DNA of 64,000 nucleotides, taken from contig NZ_WMJX01000007.1 in NCBI RefSeq assembly GCF_009711045.1, positions 1 to 64,000 of the forward strand. Reading direction: 5' to 3'. A program made the position numbers and the translations under genes. Positions 17,366 to 26,109 of this stretch are shown here, piece by piece; the stretch's first letter is position 1, and the number at the start of each line of letters is the position of its first letter. Under the pieces are notes generated by a model. That model saw nothing but the letters and a program-made list of their open reading frames with translations. It was not told the DNA's origin and did no database searches. The DNA comes from Myroides albus (GTDB taxonomy: Bacteria > Bacteroidota > Bacteroidia > Flavobacteriales > Flavobacteriaceae).

Positions 17366-17392
17366 GAAAAAAAGGTGCAAAATATTGCACCT
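17366..17392 (-). terminator. Orphan intrinsic terminator with an alternative hairpin
   Basis: On the minus strand AGGTGCAA, loop TATT, TTGCACCT is followed by seven T. No gene ends here: the nearest upstream minus-strand gene has its own terminator at 17824-17859. A competing 11-bp stem (AATATTTTGCA at 17349-17359 with TGCAAAATATT at 17376-17386) would exclude it. Confidence 0.65.
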
Positions 17393-17650
17393 CTATTGTT
17401 GAAAAGAACACAATCTACACAGTACAGACGCAATACATTGTGTCTGATAAAATTCCAAAATAATCGTTTTACCACTTCTTACTTCTTTACGTTTACCAGA
17501 TCCCTTTGTAGTTATAGAAATAAACTGTACTATTCTTAATATCCAACACAAAACAGTCCCCTTCTCTTGTATAGAAATAAACTAATTCGATTCACACCGC
17601 ATACTACTTCTCACAGTATAATACCATTATTATCGGTAAGTGATAGTATA

Positions 17651-17730
17651 GTGATAGGCTTATTTTGGTACTTTTAAGCCTATCACATGCCTATCACATG
17701 CCTATCACATGCCGACCACAAGCCGACCAC
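17651..17730. repeat. Phased 11-bp repeats with inverted cap, copy 1
   Basis: Five units at exact 11-bp spacing: GCCTATCAC at 17678, 17689 and 17700, then GCCGACCAC at 17711 and 17722. The spacer dinucleotides are AT or AA. An inverted unit, GTGATAGGC, lies upstream at 17651-17659. A second, shorter copy with the same architecture lies at 54110-54167. Confidence 0.85.
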
Positions 17731-17823
17731 CCCATTCTGATTAGTATTATATTCCCATTTACTAACTAATATTAATTGGGTTATATACAACTCTATTGCT
17801 AAAAACTGATAAGGTATTAAATG

Positions 17824-17859
17824 AAAAAAAGCCCAGAAATTAAATATTCAGGGCTTTAA
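17824..17859 (-). terminator. Intrinsic terminator after the cytochrome c gene
   Basis: AAAGCCC pairs with GGGCTTT; on the minus strand a run of seven T follows. It lies 22 nt past the stop codon. Confidence 0.75.
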
Positions 17860-17880
17860 TGGTCTATTATATCTTGTTAT

Positions 17881-18273
17881 TTACAAACTTCGCATATACA
17901 AAATTAGCGCATCCATTTCCATTTTTGAAAAGCGCTTAGTGATCGTTAAGTTAGGTTGCATCATTGAAAAATTAGCTGGTTCAATTATTGCATCGGATTT
18001 TCCTCTTAAAAAAGCTTCTAAGTCAGCTCCAACAGCATCATAGCCTTTTACAATTTCACGAATACTCGGTCCAATCATTTTTTTGTCCGCCATATGGCAA
18101 CTTGTACAATTCCCCTTTCCTCTAAAAAGCTTATCTCCCTTATCAAGTAATTCAGCCTCTGTCCATTCTTTTTGATCATCTAAGTTTGTATTTGCTTTTT
18201 GATCTTTACCACCACAAGCTACCACACTCATAAGTATAAATAACAAAGCGCCAGTTTTTATAAAATTCATCAT
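17881..18273 (-). CDS. Cytochrome c family lipoprotein
   Basis: 130 residues. The lipoprotein signal ends at residue 20 (VVAC). A single heme-c motif CTSCH near residue 57 binds the heme covalently, and a Met in NFSMMQPNLT near residues 104-106 is the likely sixth ligand. The segment KGDKLFRGKGNC and closing ALILYMRSL fit a small class I monoheme cytochrome. It would carry electrons in the periplasm, tethered to a membrane; its redox partners are not shown by the context. Two ATG codons in tandem start it (18273 or 18270). Confidence 0.88.
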   Translation of the reverse strand: MMNFIKTGALLFILMSVVACGGKDQKANTNLDDQKEWTEAELLDKGDKLFRGKGNCTSCHMADKKMIGPSIREIVKGYDAVGADLEAFLRGKSDAIIEPANFSMMQPNLTITKRFSKMEMDALILYMRSL

Positions 18274-18988
18274 TGTTGTTGTTTATTTGTTTGTTCAAAA
18301 ATAAAAAAACAAAACATACCTAACAGTATACAAAAGCGTCCTTTTAGTGCACTTATCGGACAAAATTAAACTTTACATTCGCATATAATGCGAATAGTAG
18401 CTTAACTAAAAAATTTCATTCGCTATATCGAATAAGTAAAATTCATAAACTGCTCTTCGATTTGCTTCCTTAAAAGAGACATTGTAATGCCAAGATAGGA
18501 AGGCAAAAAACAATTTGGTTTAAAATTGGAAAAAGAATACAATAGTAGATTAGACTATCCACATAGTTATTAACATTGTTGATAACCGCCGTTAATAACA
18601 GTCCTTAAAGTGTTAACAATTGTTGATAACTTCACTTACATCACACAATAAATTCCTTTTATTAAACAATAGAATATAGATTTAAAACCTATAATACAAC
18701 TACTTACGAATATTAAAACCACTAAATAGTATAGAAAAAAAGATATACACCGAATTAAGAACTAATCCCCCTTTTTCAATCCAGTATTGTGGATAACTAT
18801 ACGTTTATATACTATTATACACAAGCAATAATTCAATAAAGGGAAATACTGCTTGACACTTTAATTAGTTTTCACATAGCCAGAACAAGGATAACAAGAC
18901 ATTTATCAACCTATTTAATTTATGACGCATAAAATGATAAATATTCTAAAATAAAAGTTAAATTTGTCAAAAATTAAAATTTCATACT
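18274..18988. other. Candidate replication origin: AT-rich region with DnaA boxes
   Basis: A 715-bp gene-free, AT-rich stretch. DnaA-box-like 9-mers (consensus TTATCCACA): CTATCCACA 18555-18563 (+); TTATCAACA 18577-18585 (-) and 18621-18629 (-); TTATCCACA 18788-18796 (-, perfect); TTATACACA 18815-18823 (+); TTATCAACC 18903-18911 (+). TAGTAGATTAGA directly precedes the first box in the orientation of bacterial DnaA-trios. Genes point mostly leftward to the left and, beyond the hem genes, rightward to the right. This is a pattern-based candidate; skew data would be needed to accept it. Confidence 0.55.
18959..18966 (+). promoter_or_regulatory. -7 promoter box TAaaTTTG for the DUF3592 gene
   Basis: Exact consensus 22 nt before the ATG at 18989, at the edge of the candidate origin region. 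Confidence 0.5.
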
Positions 18989-19423
18989 ATGAATCAAGAA
19001 AATTCAGCTCCAGACTTATCAAAATTAATAAGTGAATTAAAAAAAGGAAACTGGAAGATTATCGTACTCCCACTTGTACTGTGTGCAGGGATAATGTATT
19101 TCTTATACGTCTATATGCCAAACCGTCAAGAGATGAACAGAACAGATTTCTATTATACAAACTATGAGAAAGCTGAAGCTACAATCTTAGACACTTATGG
19201 TAATGGTAGAATTGGGAAAGGACAGGCAACACTGTACAAGATACAATTTGTAACAGCTAAAGGAGAAACAATCGTTGCGGAATATAGACAAGACACCTTC
19301 TTAGCAAAGGATAAAGGAGAGAAAATTGTTATCTATTACGACCCTGAAAACCCTTACGGTCAAACTTCGGAAGAAAGATACTTGGAAGAAAAGAGAATTC
19401 GCGACAAACAAGCTAACAAATAA
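18989..19423 (+). CDS. DUF3592-type membrane protein
   Basis: 144 residues with one transmembrane helix (about residues 24-43, IIVLPLVLCAGIMYFLYVYM). The following soluble part (KAEATILDTYGNG, YKIQFVTAKGETIVAEY, KIVIYYDPENPYG) fits DUF3592, a small beta domain of unknown function. The end is charged (EERYLEEKRIRDK). It is monocistronic and borders the DnaA-box-rich region, but nothing in it suggests a replication role. Confidence 0.75.
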   Translation: MNQENSAPDLSKLISELKKGNWKIIVLPLVLCAGIMYFLYVYMPNRQEMNRTDFYYTNYEKAEATILDTYGNGRIGKGQATLYKIQFVTAKGETIVAEYRQDTFLAKDKGEKIVIYYDPENPYGQTSEERYLEEKRIRDKQANK

Positions 19424-19480
19424 GAAGTAAAGAATTGATAGATTTACTATCCTAATGGTAATTGGCTATTAAACAATAAC

Positions 19481-19516
19481 AAAAAAGCTCAGTGAAATTA
19501 ATCACTGAGCTTTTTC
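19481..19516. terminator. Bidirectional terminator between the DUF3592 gene and hemB
   Basis: AAAAAGCTCAGTGA pairs with TCACTGAGCTTTTT around a 6-nt loop; A/T runs on both sides serve both converging genes. Confidence 0.85.
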
Positions 19517-19540
19517 TATTTATTATACTTGATACAACTA

Positions 19541-20533
19541 TTATTTATTCAAAAGTATTGCTGCTTCTTTAGCGAAGTAAGTTGAGATAATACTTGCTCC
19601 AGCGCGTTTGATACACGTTAATTGTTCCATCATGATCTGATCGTGGTCAAGCCATCCTCTCTCTGATGCAGCCTTTACCATAGCGTACTCACCCGATACT
19701 TGGTACACCGCTACAGGCACATTCACAGCGTCTTTCACTTCGCGTACGATATCTAAATAAGCCATACCTGGTTTTACCATTAGGATATCAGCTCCTTCTT
19801 CTACATCATATAACGCCTCTTTTACAGCTTCGATACGATTAGCATAGTCCATTTGGTATGTTTTTTTATCTTTTGGTATTTCTACATCTGCTCTTGGTGC
19901 ACTGTCAAGTGCATCGCGGAATGGTCCATAGAATGCAGATGCATACTTAGCAGAATAACTCATGATACCTACATTCGTAAACCCTGATTGGTCTAATGCT
20001 TCACGCATACGCAAGATACGCCCGTCCATCATATCACTCGGTGCTACGAAGTCTGCTCCTGCCTCTGCGTGAGATACGCTCATCTTCATTAGTGCATCTA
20101 CTGTAGGGTCATTCACTACTACTCCATTCTCGATAATACCGTCGTGTCCGTATATAGAATATGGATCTAATGCTACGTCTGGCATTACGATCATATCTGG
20201 ACAAGCATCTTTTATCGCTTTGATAGCAGTCTGCATCAATCCATTAGGATTCCATGCTTCTGTACCTGCATTGTCTTTTAAATGATTACTTACTTTTACA
20301 TAGATATTCACTGCGCGAATACCTACTGCATAAAGCTCTTTTACTTCCTTTACTGTCAAATCCACAGAACGTCTGAACATACCTGGCATCGAAGGAATAG
20401 CTTCTTGTACATTAGTCCCTTCTGCTATAAACATAGGGAACATAAAATCTTGTGGAGTCACGATAGTCTCTCTTACCAAACTACGAATAGACTCATTTGT
20501 TCTTAATCTTCTACCTCTTTGTAATGGAAACAT
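19541..20533 (-). CDS. hemB: Porphobilinogen synthase (ALA dehydratase)
   Basis: 330 residues. It condenses two 5-aminolevulinate molecules to porphobilinogen. The Schiff-base lysines lie in SYSAKYASAFYGPFR and LMVKPGMAYLDIV. The metal region reads DVALDPYSIYGHDG, with Asp where zinc enzymes have Cys, so this is probably the magnesium- or metal-variable type. It is the last gene of the minus-strand hem group; a REP-like palindromic element separates it from hemF, so they may be separate transcripts. Confidence 0.96.
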   Translation of the reverse strand: MFPLQRGRRLRTNESIRSLVRETIVTPQDFMFPMFIAEGTNVQEAIPSMPGMFRRSVDLTVKEVKELYAVGIRAVNIYVKVSNHLKDNAGTEAWNPNGLMQTAIKAIKDACPDMIVMPDVALDPYSIYGHDGIIENGVVVNDPTVDALMKMSVSHAEAGADFVAPSDMMDGRILRMREALDQSGFTNVGIMSYSAKYASAFYGPFRDALDSAPRADVEIPKDKKTYQMDYANRIEAVKEALYDVEEGADILMVKPGMAYLDIVREVKDAVNVPVAVYQVSGEYAMVKAASERGWLDHDQIMMEQLTCIKRAGASIISTYFAKEAAILLNK

Positions 20534-20572
20534 AATCTTTTTGGTTTTATATGTTTATATACTATTGTTAAT

Positions 20573-20666
20573 GCACGGATTACAAATCCGCGCAATCATT
20601 GTACCTGTATTGTGATAGACGTAATTCGTTACGTCTATACTATTGTCTTGGATTTATAATCCGTGC
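20573..20666. repeat. REP-like double palindrome between hemB and hemF
   Basis: Outer arms at 20573-20589 and 20650-20666 are inverted repeats (16 of 17 match, containing GCACGGATT and AATCCGTGC). Each also holds a mini-palindrome (CGGATTACAAATCCG in the left arm). Between them a 10-bp stem ATAGACGTAA/TTACGTCTAT closes on a TTCG tetraloop (20615-20638). The layout resembles paired REP elements mobilised by RAYT transposases. No such gene is in the window. Confidence 0.75.
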
Positions 20667-20671
20667 GTGAC

Positions 20672-21577
20672 CTATTTCACCCAATCAATTGGTTCTGCCA
20701 ATACCTTCAACAGTTTTTCTTCCCAACTGTTTTCTTCTGGATGGTGGTCATATACCCATTGTACATGTGGTGGCAGACTCATTAGGATAGATTCGATACG
20801 TCCATTGGTTTTTAATCCAAATAGAGTTCCTTTATCATGAACAAGGTTAAACTCTACATATCTACCTCTTCTGATTTCTTGCCATGTACGGTGTTCATCA
20901 CCATAAGGGGTATCCATACGACGTTCTACGATAGGTGCATAAGCTTCTAAGAAGCTATCTCCTACTTCGGTTACGAAGTCATACCACTGTTGCATAGACA
21001 TTTCTTCTGTTGCTTCTAAGCGGTCAAAGAATAATCCTCCGATACCACGTGCTTCATCTCTATGCGCATTCCAGAAATATTCGTCACATTGCTTTTTATA
21101 CAATGGATAAAATGCTGGATTATGTTTATCACAAGCTGTCTTACATACAGTATGGAAATGCGTAGCATCCTCATCGAATAAGTAGTATGGTGTTAGGTCT
21201 TGTCCTCCACCAAACCAAGAACGCACTACTGTACCTTCTTTGTCATACATTTCGAAATAACGCCAGTTGGCATGTACAGTAGGTACCATAGGACTCTTTG
21301 GGTGAATCACTAACGATAATCCACAAGCGAAGAAATCTACATCTCCTACATTAAAGTACTTTTGCATCGCTACTGGTAACGGTCCATGCACGGCAGAGAT
21401 ATTCACTCCTCCTTTTTCGAATACTGCACCATTCTCGATTACACGTGTGCGACCTCCACCACCTTCAGGACGTTCCCAAAGGTCTTCTTGGAATATTGCT
21501 TTTCCATCTATATCTTCAAGTCCTTTTGTAATCGTATCTTGAAGTTGTTGTATATATTGATAAAATTGTTCTTTCAT
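20672..21577 (-). CDS. hemF: Oxygen-dependent coproporphyrinogen III oxidase
   Basis: 301 residues from ATG 21577 (a TTG two codons earlier is less likely). It decarboxylates two propionates of coproporphyrinogen III using O2. Family blocks are present: RPEGGGGRTRVIENGAVFEK, SAVHGPLP, the SWFGGGQDLTPYY segment, RGIGGLFFD and the C-terminal LMSLPPHVQWVYDHHPE. The pathway branch is therefore aerobic; no hemN is in the window. It lies downstream of a small unknown gene and hemE. Confidence 0.96.
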   Translation of the reverse strand: MKEQFYQYIQQLQDTITKGLEDIDGKAIFQEDLWERPEGGGGRTRVIENGAVFEKGGVNISAVHGPLPVAMQKYFNVGDVDFFACGLSLVIHPKSPMVPTVHANWRYFEMYDKEGTVVRSWFGGGQDLTPYYLFDEDATHFHTVCKTACDKHNPAFYPLYKKQCDEYFWNAHRDEARGIGGLFFDRLEATEEMSMQQWYDFVTEVGDSFLEAYAPIVERRMDTPYGDEHRTWQEIRRGRYVEFNLVHDKGTLFGLKTNGRIESILMSLPPHVQWVYDHHPEENSWEEKLLKVLAEPIDWVK

Positions 21578-21718
21578 ATTCAAATAGTGCCAATCCTACA
21601 GCAGTAGGACACTTTATAATTACAAGAATTGATCCGCAGAAAATCCCCTTATGCTTTCATTATTACCACTAAATTACATAAGGTAGATACGCTAAGTTGT
21701 AGCATGAACTATGAACTG

Positions 21719-22078
21719 TTACAAACTACTAATCTTAGTCATAATTGCAAATGAAAATGCTTTACTCTCGTCTTGTATAAATTGATAGACAGCTTTTGCT
21801 TTTGCTTTTAACAAAGGCTCTTGAGAAGACCATTTCACTAAAACATCTCCAAATTGTTCCATATACTCCCAAGAAAAATGGAAACGCAACAAATGAGGTG
21901 CCAATTCACCATTCGCCATAACAAGCATAGACTCATAACTAAGTCCTACTTTTTTCAATTCTTCATCTAAATCCCCAATCAACTTTTTGTCTTCAGGTAC
22001 AAATCCTATGGAAGATAACTTCTGTACAATAGACTCTATTCGTCTATCTTCTTCGCTTTTGGTTCCTTTGTTTAACAT
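21719..22078 (-). CDS. Unknown small protein between hemE and hemF
   Basis: 119 residues with no signal peptide or membrane segment. It is predicted helical and charged (EEDRRIESIVQKLSSIGF, DLDEELKKVGLSYESM, PLLKAKAKAVYQFIQDESK). No family recognised. It sits in the hem gene order, but the hemE terminator at 22101-22133 lies upstream of it, so it may have its own promoter. A heme-related role would be guesswork. Confidence 0.7.
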   Translation of the reverse strand: MLNKGTKSEEDRRIESIVQKLSSIGFVPEDKKLIGDLDEELKKVGLSYESMLVMANGELAPHLLRFHFSWEYMEQFGDVLVKWSSQEPLLKAKAKAVYQFIQDESKAFSFAIMTKISSL

Positions 22079-22100
22079 AGGTCAAATGATATAGTAAAAC

Positions 22101-22133
22101 AAAAAAGCCTACGGCATACTACGGCAGGCTTTT
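22101..22133 (-). terminator. Intrinsic terminator after hemE
   Basis: On the minus strand AAAAGCCT and AGGCTTTT pair around an inner segment carrying TGCCGTA twice, and a T-run follows. It ends the hemA-hemC-hemD-hemE unit. Confidence 0.7.
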
Positions 22134-22144
22134 CTGTCAATATT

Positions 22145-23173
22145 TTACTTGTGTTCGTATTCTTTTACCGCTTCGATAAACGCTTTTGCGTGATCTACTG
22201 GGATATGAGGTAAGATACCGTGACCTAAGTTTACGATATACTTATCTTTTCCGAATGCATCGATCATCTCGTGTACCATCTTTTTAATAGTAGGAATTGG
22301 CGACATTAGACGGCTTGGATCAAAGTTACCTTGTAATGTGATATCCCCTCCTGTGAATAAACGAGCGTTCTGTGGGCTACAAGTCCAATCTACTCCTAAT
22401 GCAGACGCTTTTGACTTCGCCATCTCAGGTAATGCAAACCAACATCCTTTTCCAAATACGATAACTGGAGTGATATCCGCTAATGCTTCTACTATTTGGT
22501 TAATATACTGCCAAGAGAACTCTTGATAATCTACTGGAGATAACATTCCTCCCCATGAGTCGAATATTTGTACAGCATTAACACCTGCTTTTACCTTTTC
22601 TTTAAGGTATAAAATAGTTGTATCAGTAATCTTTTGTAATAACGTATGAGCAGCTACTGGGTCAGAAAAACACATTCCCTTCGCTAAGTCAAAGCTCTTA
22701 GAACCCTTTCCTTCTACTGCATAACAAAAGATAGTCCAAGGTGAACCAGCGAATCCAATCAATGGTACCTCATCGTTTAACATCTCTTTCGTTACTTTAA
22801 TAGCATCCATTACATATCCTAATGTCTCTTCGATATTAGGTACGATAACTTGCTCTACATCTTTAGCAGAACGGATAGGATTAGGTACCCATGGTCCTAC
22901 TCCTGGTCTCATCTCTACATCAATGTTCATCGCTTGTGGTACGACTAAAATATCTGAGAATAAAATAGCAGCATCTGGTTTTACAATACGAATCGGTTGT
23001 ACTGTAATCTCAGCTGCGATTTCTGGCATTCTACAACGTGTAAAAAAATCATACTTATCTCTTAATTCGCGAAACTCTGGTAAGTATCTACCTGCTTGAC
23101 GCATCATCCATACAGGTGGTCTCTCTACTGTTTCACCTTTTAACGCTCTTAAGAATAAATCATTTTTAATCAT
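22145..23173 (-). CDS. hemE: Uroporphyrinogen decarboxylase
   Basis: 342 residues. It removes four acetate carboxyl groups from uroporphyrinogen III to give coproporphyrinogen III. The signature [17 protein letters not shown] is near residue 18. [39 protein letters not shown] and the closing [12 protein letters not shown] are typical. Arg and Asp active-site residues are present in these blocks. It follows hemD by 37 nt and precedes a terminator, so it is the likely last gene of the hemACDE operon. Confidence 0.96.
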   Translation of the reverse strand: MIKNDLFLRALKGETVERPPVWMMRQAGRYLPEFRELRDKYDFFTRCRMPEIAAEITVQPIRIVKPDAAILFSDILVVPQAMNIDVEMRPGVGPWVPNPIRSAKDVEQVIVPNIEETLGYVMDAIKVTKEMLNDEVPLIGFAGSPWTIFCYAVEGKGSKSFDLAKGMCFSDPVAAHTLLQKITDTTILYLKEKVKAGVNAVQIFDSWGGMLSPVDYQEFSWQYINQIVEALADITPVIVFGKGCWFALPEMAKSKASALGVDWTCSPQNARLFTGGDITLQGNFDPSRLMSPIPTIKKMVHEMIDAFGKDKYIVNLGHGILPHIPVDHAKAFIEAVKEYEHK

Positions 23174-23210
23174 TTCTATTCGATTTTAATACGTCAATTT
23201 TTAGCTGACT

Positions 23211-23876
23211 CTATTTATAATAATCCACACAAGCTTGTAATGTAGCCTCCACTGTAGGTTGCTTCGCGATTACAATATTCTGTGTAACTCCTTTTAATGG
23301 TTCTGCGGTCGTATCTCCTATACAGAAGCACACTTCTGTCGTGATGCTGTTCTGCTGAAGATAACTCTCTATCGCTGAAGGACTGTAAAAGCACAATCCA
23401 TCAATTTTATGTTCATTCTTTAATGGATTAAGCACAGTCTGATATACTGTAAACTCATTAAAGACTACACCATTCGCCCTAAAAGCATCAGGCAATAAAT
23501 CTCTTCTGATACTTCCACTAAAGAATGTTATCGTATTGTCTGTATAATTCTGAACAATGATAGGAGCTAATTCCTTGGCATAATGTGCCCAAGCCTTAAC
23601 TTCCCAACCGTTCTCCTCCAACAACTCCTTTGTTTTTATCCCCACACATAGAGCAGGTTTCTTATTCAGAACTTCTCTATATCCTTGACTAATCACACTC
23701 TTTACTGCATTCTGACTCGTAAAAAGCACATACTCATTCACCTTACTGAGATCAAAAGTTAAGTGTTCAGTTGAGATATAGTCCTCTTGTAATAACTTCA
23801 CCCCTTGTATATCTAAAGCTTCAAGTGTTGTCACTTGAATTTTACGAGTAGATAAAATGGTTGGAATAAAAGACAT
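23211..23876 (-). CDS. hemD: Uroporphyrinogen-III synthase
   Basis: 221 residues. It closes and inverts ring D of hydroxymethylbilane. The family is poorly conserved; support comes from two alternating alpha/beta lobes (YVLFTSQNAVKSV, ITFFSGSIRRDLLPDAFRANG, GLCFYSPSAIESYLQQ, CFCIGDTTAEPL), the length, and position one base after hemC. The C-terminal IVIAKQPTVEATLQACVDYY matches the usual ending. Confidence 0.92.
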   Translation of the reverse strand: MSFIPTILSTRKIQVTTLEALDIQGVKLLQEDYISTEHLTFDLSKVNEYVLFTSQNAVKSVISQGYREVLNKKPALCVGIKTKELLEENGWEVKAWAHYAKELAPIIVQNYTDNTITFFSGSIRRDLLPDAFRANGVVFNEFTVYQTVLNPLKNEHKIDGLCFYSPSAIESYLQQNSITTEVCFCIGDTTAEPLKGVTQNIVIAKQPTVEATLQACVDYYK

Positions 23877-23877
23877 T

Positions 23878-24807
23878 CTATTTTTTTAATTGTTGACGTA
23901 ATTCTTCCATTAGCTTATTGGCTCCCCCTTCTAACAATTCTTTAGCTGCAAAGAAACCGAGCTTTTTCCATTCTTGAATAGGAACTACCTTACTAACTTC
24001 AAACTTCTCTTTGCCATCTAATGAAAACAATGCACCAATAAATTGAATTGTGTCATCGTGTTCATTATACATAGCGTGAGCCCCAATTGGCGCTGTACAA
24101 CCTCCCTCAAGAGTTCTAAGGAACTGGCGCTCAATATGTGTAGTCATCTCTGTTTCATAATCATTCAAATGATGCAAAGCATCTAAAACAAAATTGTCAT
24201 CTGCCATTGCTACTACAAGCATTGCTCCTTGAGCTGGAGCAGGAATCATCCAATCTAAATTGATAAAGTTCTTAGGTTTCTTTGCTATGCGATCTAAACC
24301 AGCTGAAGCGAAAACAGCAGCGTTCCAATCGTTATCTTGTAGCTTTTGCATACGGGTATTTACGTTTCCTCTTAGGTCGACAATCGTATGCTTAGGAAAC
24401 TTGTGTAACCATTGCGCTTTACGTCTTAAACTTCCCGTAGCAATAGTTGCCCCTTTTTCAGGATCTAAGAAATCAGTATTGCCTTTGTGTAGTAAAATAT
24501 CAACAGAGTTAGCACGTTTCAGTACTGCTGCTTGCACGATACCTTGTGGCAACATAGTCGGCACATCTTTCATCGAATGAACTGCAATGTCAATTTCTTT
24601 ATTAATCATCGCTACATCCAAAGTCTTTGTAAAGATTCCGGTGATTCCCATTTCATACAAAGGCTTATCTAAAACTAAATCACCTGTAGACTTTACGGGA
24701 ACTAACTTAGTTTTATAACCCAATTTTTGAAGTTCACCTTCAACTTTTTTTGCTTGCCATAAAGCCAGTTCACTATCGCGTGTACCGATTCTAATAACTC
24801 TATTCAT
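23878..24807 (-). CDS. hemC: Porphobilinogen deaminase (hydroxymethylbilane synthase)
   Basis: 309 residues. It polymerises four porphobilinogens into hydroxymethylbilane. IRIGTRDSELALWQAKKVE starts the protein, VHSMKDVPT and GSLRRKAQW carry substrate-binding residues, DLRGNVNTRM follows, and GGCTAPIGAHA near residue 240 holds the Cys that anchors the dipyrromethane cofactor. It overlaps hemA by 8 nt and is followed by hemD after one base, a tight operon. Confidence 0.96.
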   Translation of the reverse strand: MNRVIRIGTRDSELALWQAKKVEGELQKLGYKTKLVPVKSTGDLVLDKPLYEMGITGIFTKTLDVAMINKEIDIAVHSMKDVPTMLPQGIVQAAVLKRANSVDILLHKGNTDFLDPEKGATIATGSLRRKAQWLHKFPKHTIVDLRGNVNTRMQKLQDNDWNAAVFASAGLDRIAKKPKNFINLDWMIPAPAQGAMLVVAMADDNFVLDALHHLNDYETEMTTHIERQFLRTLEGGCTAPIGAHAMYNEHDDTIQFIGALFSLDGKEKFEVSKVVPIQEWKKLGFFAAKELLEGGANKLMEELRQQLKK

Positions 24808-26059
24808 TATGATTTGTTTCTAATTGAAATACTTTCTCTATCCATTCAATACTCTGATCAACCACTGTGTCCTCATGACGAAGATGATTAGCGAATTGAG
24901 TAGTGATTTTTTGGATGATGCGCATACTTATAATTTCTGCTTGCTCTTGATCAAAGCCATCATACTTTTTGCGGTGATAATCTAACTCACCGTCTTTTAT
25001 TTGCTCTAACTTAGATTTTAGTGCATGTATAGTAGGTGCAAATTTTCTCATTTTCGTCCAAGCAATAAACTCATTCATGATTTCTTCAATGATTTCCTCT
25101 GCTTGTGGAATAAACTGTCTTCTGCGTTCAAGTGTAATGTCAGTCATTTGAGATAAGTAATCCAGGTGGATTAACTCCACATTCCCCAATTCCTTTACAT
25201 TCTCATTCACATTTTTTGGAATAGATAGATCCAATATCACCAAAGGTTTGTTTAAACTCAACAACTGCTTATCTACAGTGGGATTCTGTGCTCCCGTAGC
25301 AACAATGAGAACATCTGCTTTTCGAATTTCAGATTGTAAATCTGCGTAATCTTTGACAATTAGATTAAACTTCCCTGCAACTTCTAAAGCTTTCTCCTTT
25401 GTTCTATTGATTAAAGTGATATGGTCATTCTGTGTATGCTTTACTAAGTTCTCACAAGTGTTACGCCCAATCTTTCCAGTTCCAAACAACAGTATATTCT
25501 TGTTAGAAATATCTTGGACATTATCCATAATATATTGAACAGAAGCAAATGATACTGAGGTAGCCCCAGAACTCAATTCTGTTTCATTCTTAATGCGCTT
25601 ACTTGCTTGTATCACAGCATTAACTAAACGTTCGAAGTAATTAGTTGTTAAGCCTTTCGCTTTTGACAAGTAGAACCCTGCCTTAATCTGTGCAATAATC
25701 TCGAAGTCACCCAATATTTGACTATCTAAACCAGTACCTACGCGAAATAAATGGTCTATAGCCTCTCTATTCTTATAAACATAAGCGACATTGCGAAAAT
25801 CGTCTACAGTACCATTACTATTATCACACAACAACTGTATTAACTCAAAAGGGTGCTGAGCAAAACCGTAAATCTCTGTTCTATTACAAGTAGAGATAAC
25901 AATTAAACTCTCAATACCGCTTCTTTTCGCCTGCTCTAATAGATTGTCTTTGGCTTCGTCATTTAAGCTAAACTTACCCCTCATTTCGGCATCTGCTTTC
26001 TTATAACTTAAACCTACAGTATAAAATGTAGACGACTTAGCCTTATCTATTCTTTCCAT
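24800..26059 (-). CDS. hemA: Glutamyl-tRNA reductase
   Basis: 419 residues. It reduces glutamyl-tRNA to glutamate-1-semialdehyde, the entry step of the C5 heme pathway. STCNRTEIYG near residue 57 holds the catalytic Cys. LRVGTGLDSQILGDFEI (here FRVGTGLDSQILGD), the NADPH motif LFGTGKIGRNTCENL and LDLSIPKNVNENV follow, with a C-terminal helical dimerisation region. It is first in the hemACDE operon with a TActTTTG box about 50 nt upstream. It is divergent from the AraC regulator, so both could share control. hemL, the next enzyme, is not in the window. Confidence 0.96.
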   Translation of the reverse strand: MERIDKAKSSTFYTVGLSYKKADAEMRGKFSLNDEAKDNLLEQAKRSGIESLIVISTCNRTEIYGFAQHPFELIQLLCDNSNGTVDDFRNVAYVYKNREAIDHLFRVGTGLDSQILGDFEIIAQIKAGFYLSKAKGLTTNYFERLVNAVIQASKRIKNETELSSGATSVSFASVQYIMDNVQDISNKNILLFGTGKIGRNTCENLVKHTQNDHITLINRTKEKALEVAGKFNLIVKDYADLQSEIRKADVLIVATGAQNPTVDKQLLSLNKPLVILDLSIPKNVNENVKELGNVELIHLDYLSQMTDITLERRRQFIPQAEEIIEEIMNEFIAWTKMRKFAPTIHALKSKLEQIKDGELDYHRKKYDGFDQEQAEIISMRIIQKITTQFANHLRHEDTVVDQSIEWIEKVFQLETNHNE

Positions 26060-26109
26060 ATTGCACTATTATTTCAAAAAAGTATACAAATTTAAAACTA
26101 AAGAATCGA

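Larger units (their letters stand above)
17194..17880. other. 687-bp intergenic region with terminator and repeats
   Basis: It contains an orphan minus-strand terminator (17366-17392) with an alternative hairpin (17349-17386), the phased 11-bp repeats (17651-17730) and the cytochrome terminator (17824-17859). The small open frame at 17345-17539 has no convincing coding character. Confidence 0.5.

Noticed and set aside
17345..17539. 64-codon open frame in the fumarase-cytochrome gap
   Set aside because: It spans hairpins and shows no conserved or signal-like sequence.
17651..17730. CRISPR array
   Set aside because: Units are 11 bp with 2-bp spacing, no unique spacers of 25-40 bp and no cas genes.
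17393..17820. tmRNA, 6S or RNase P RNA ending at the orphan terminator
   Set aside because: I found none of the conserved ends or core motifs of these RNAs; the space is filled largely by the phased repeats.
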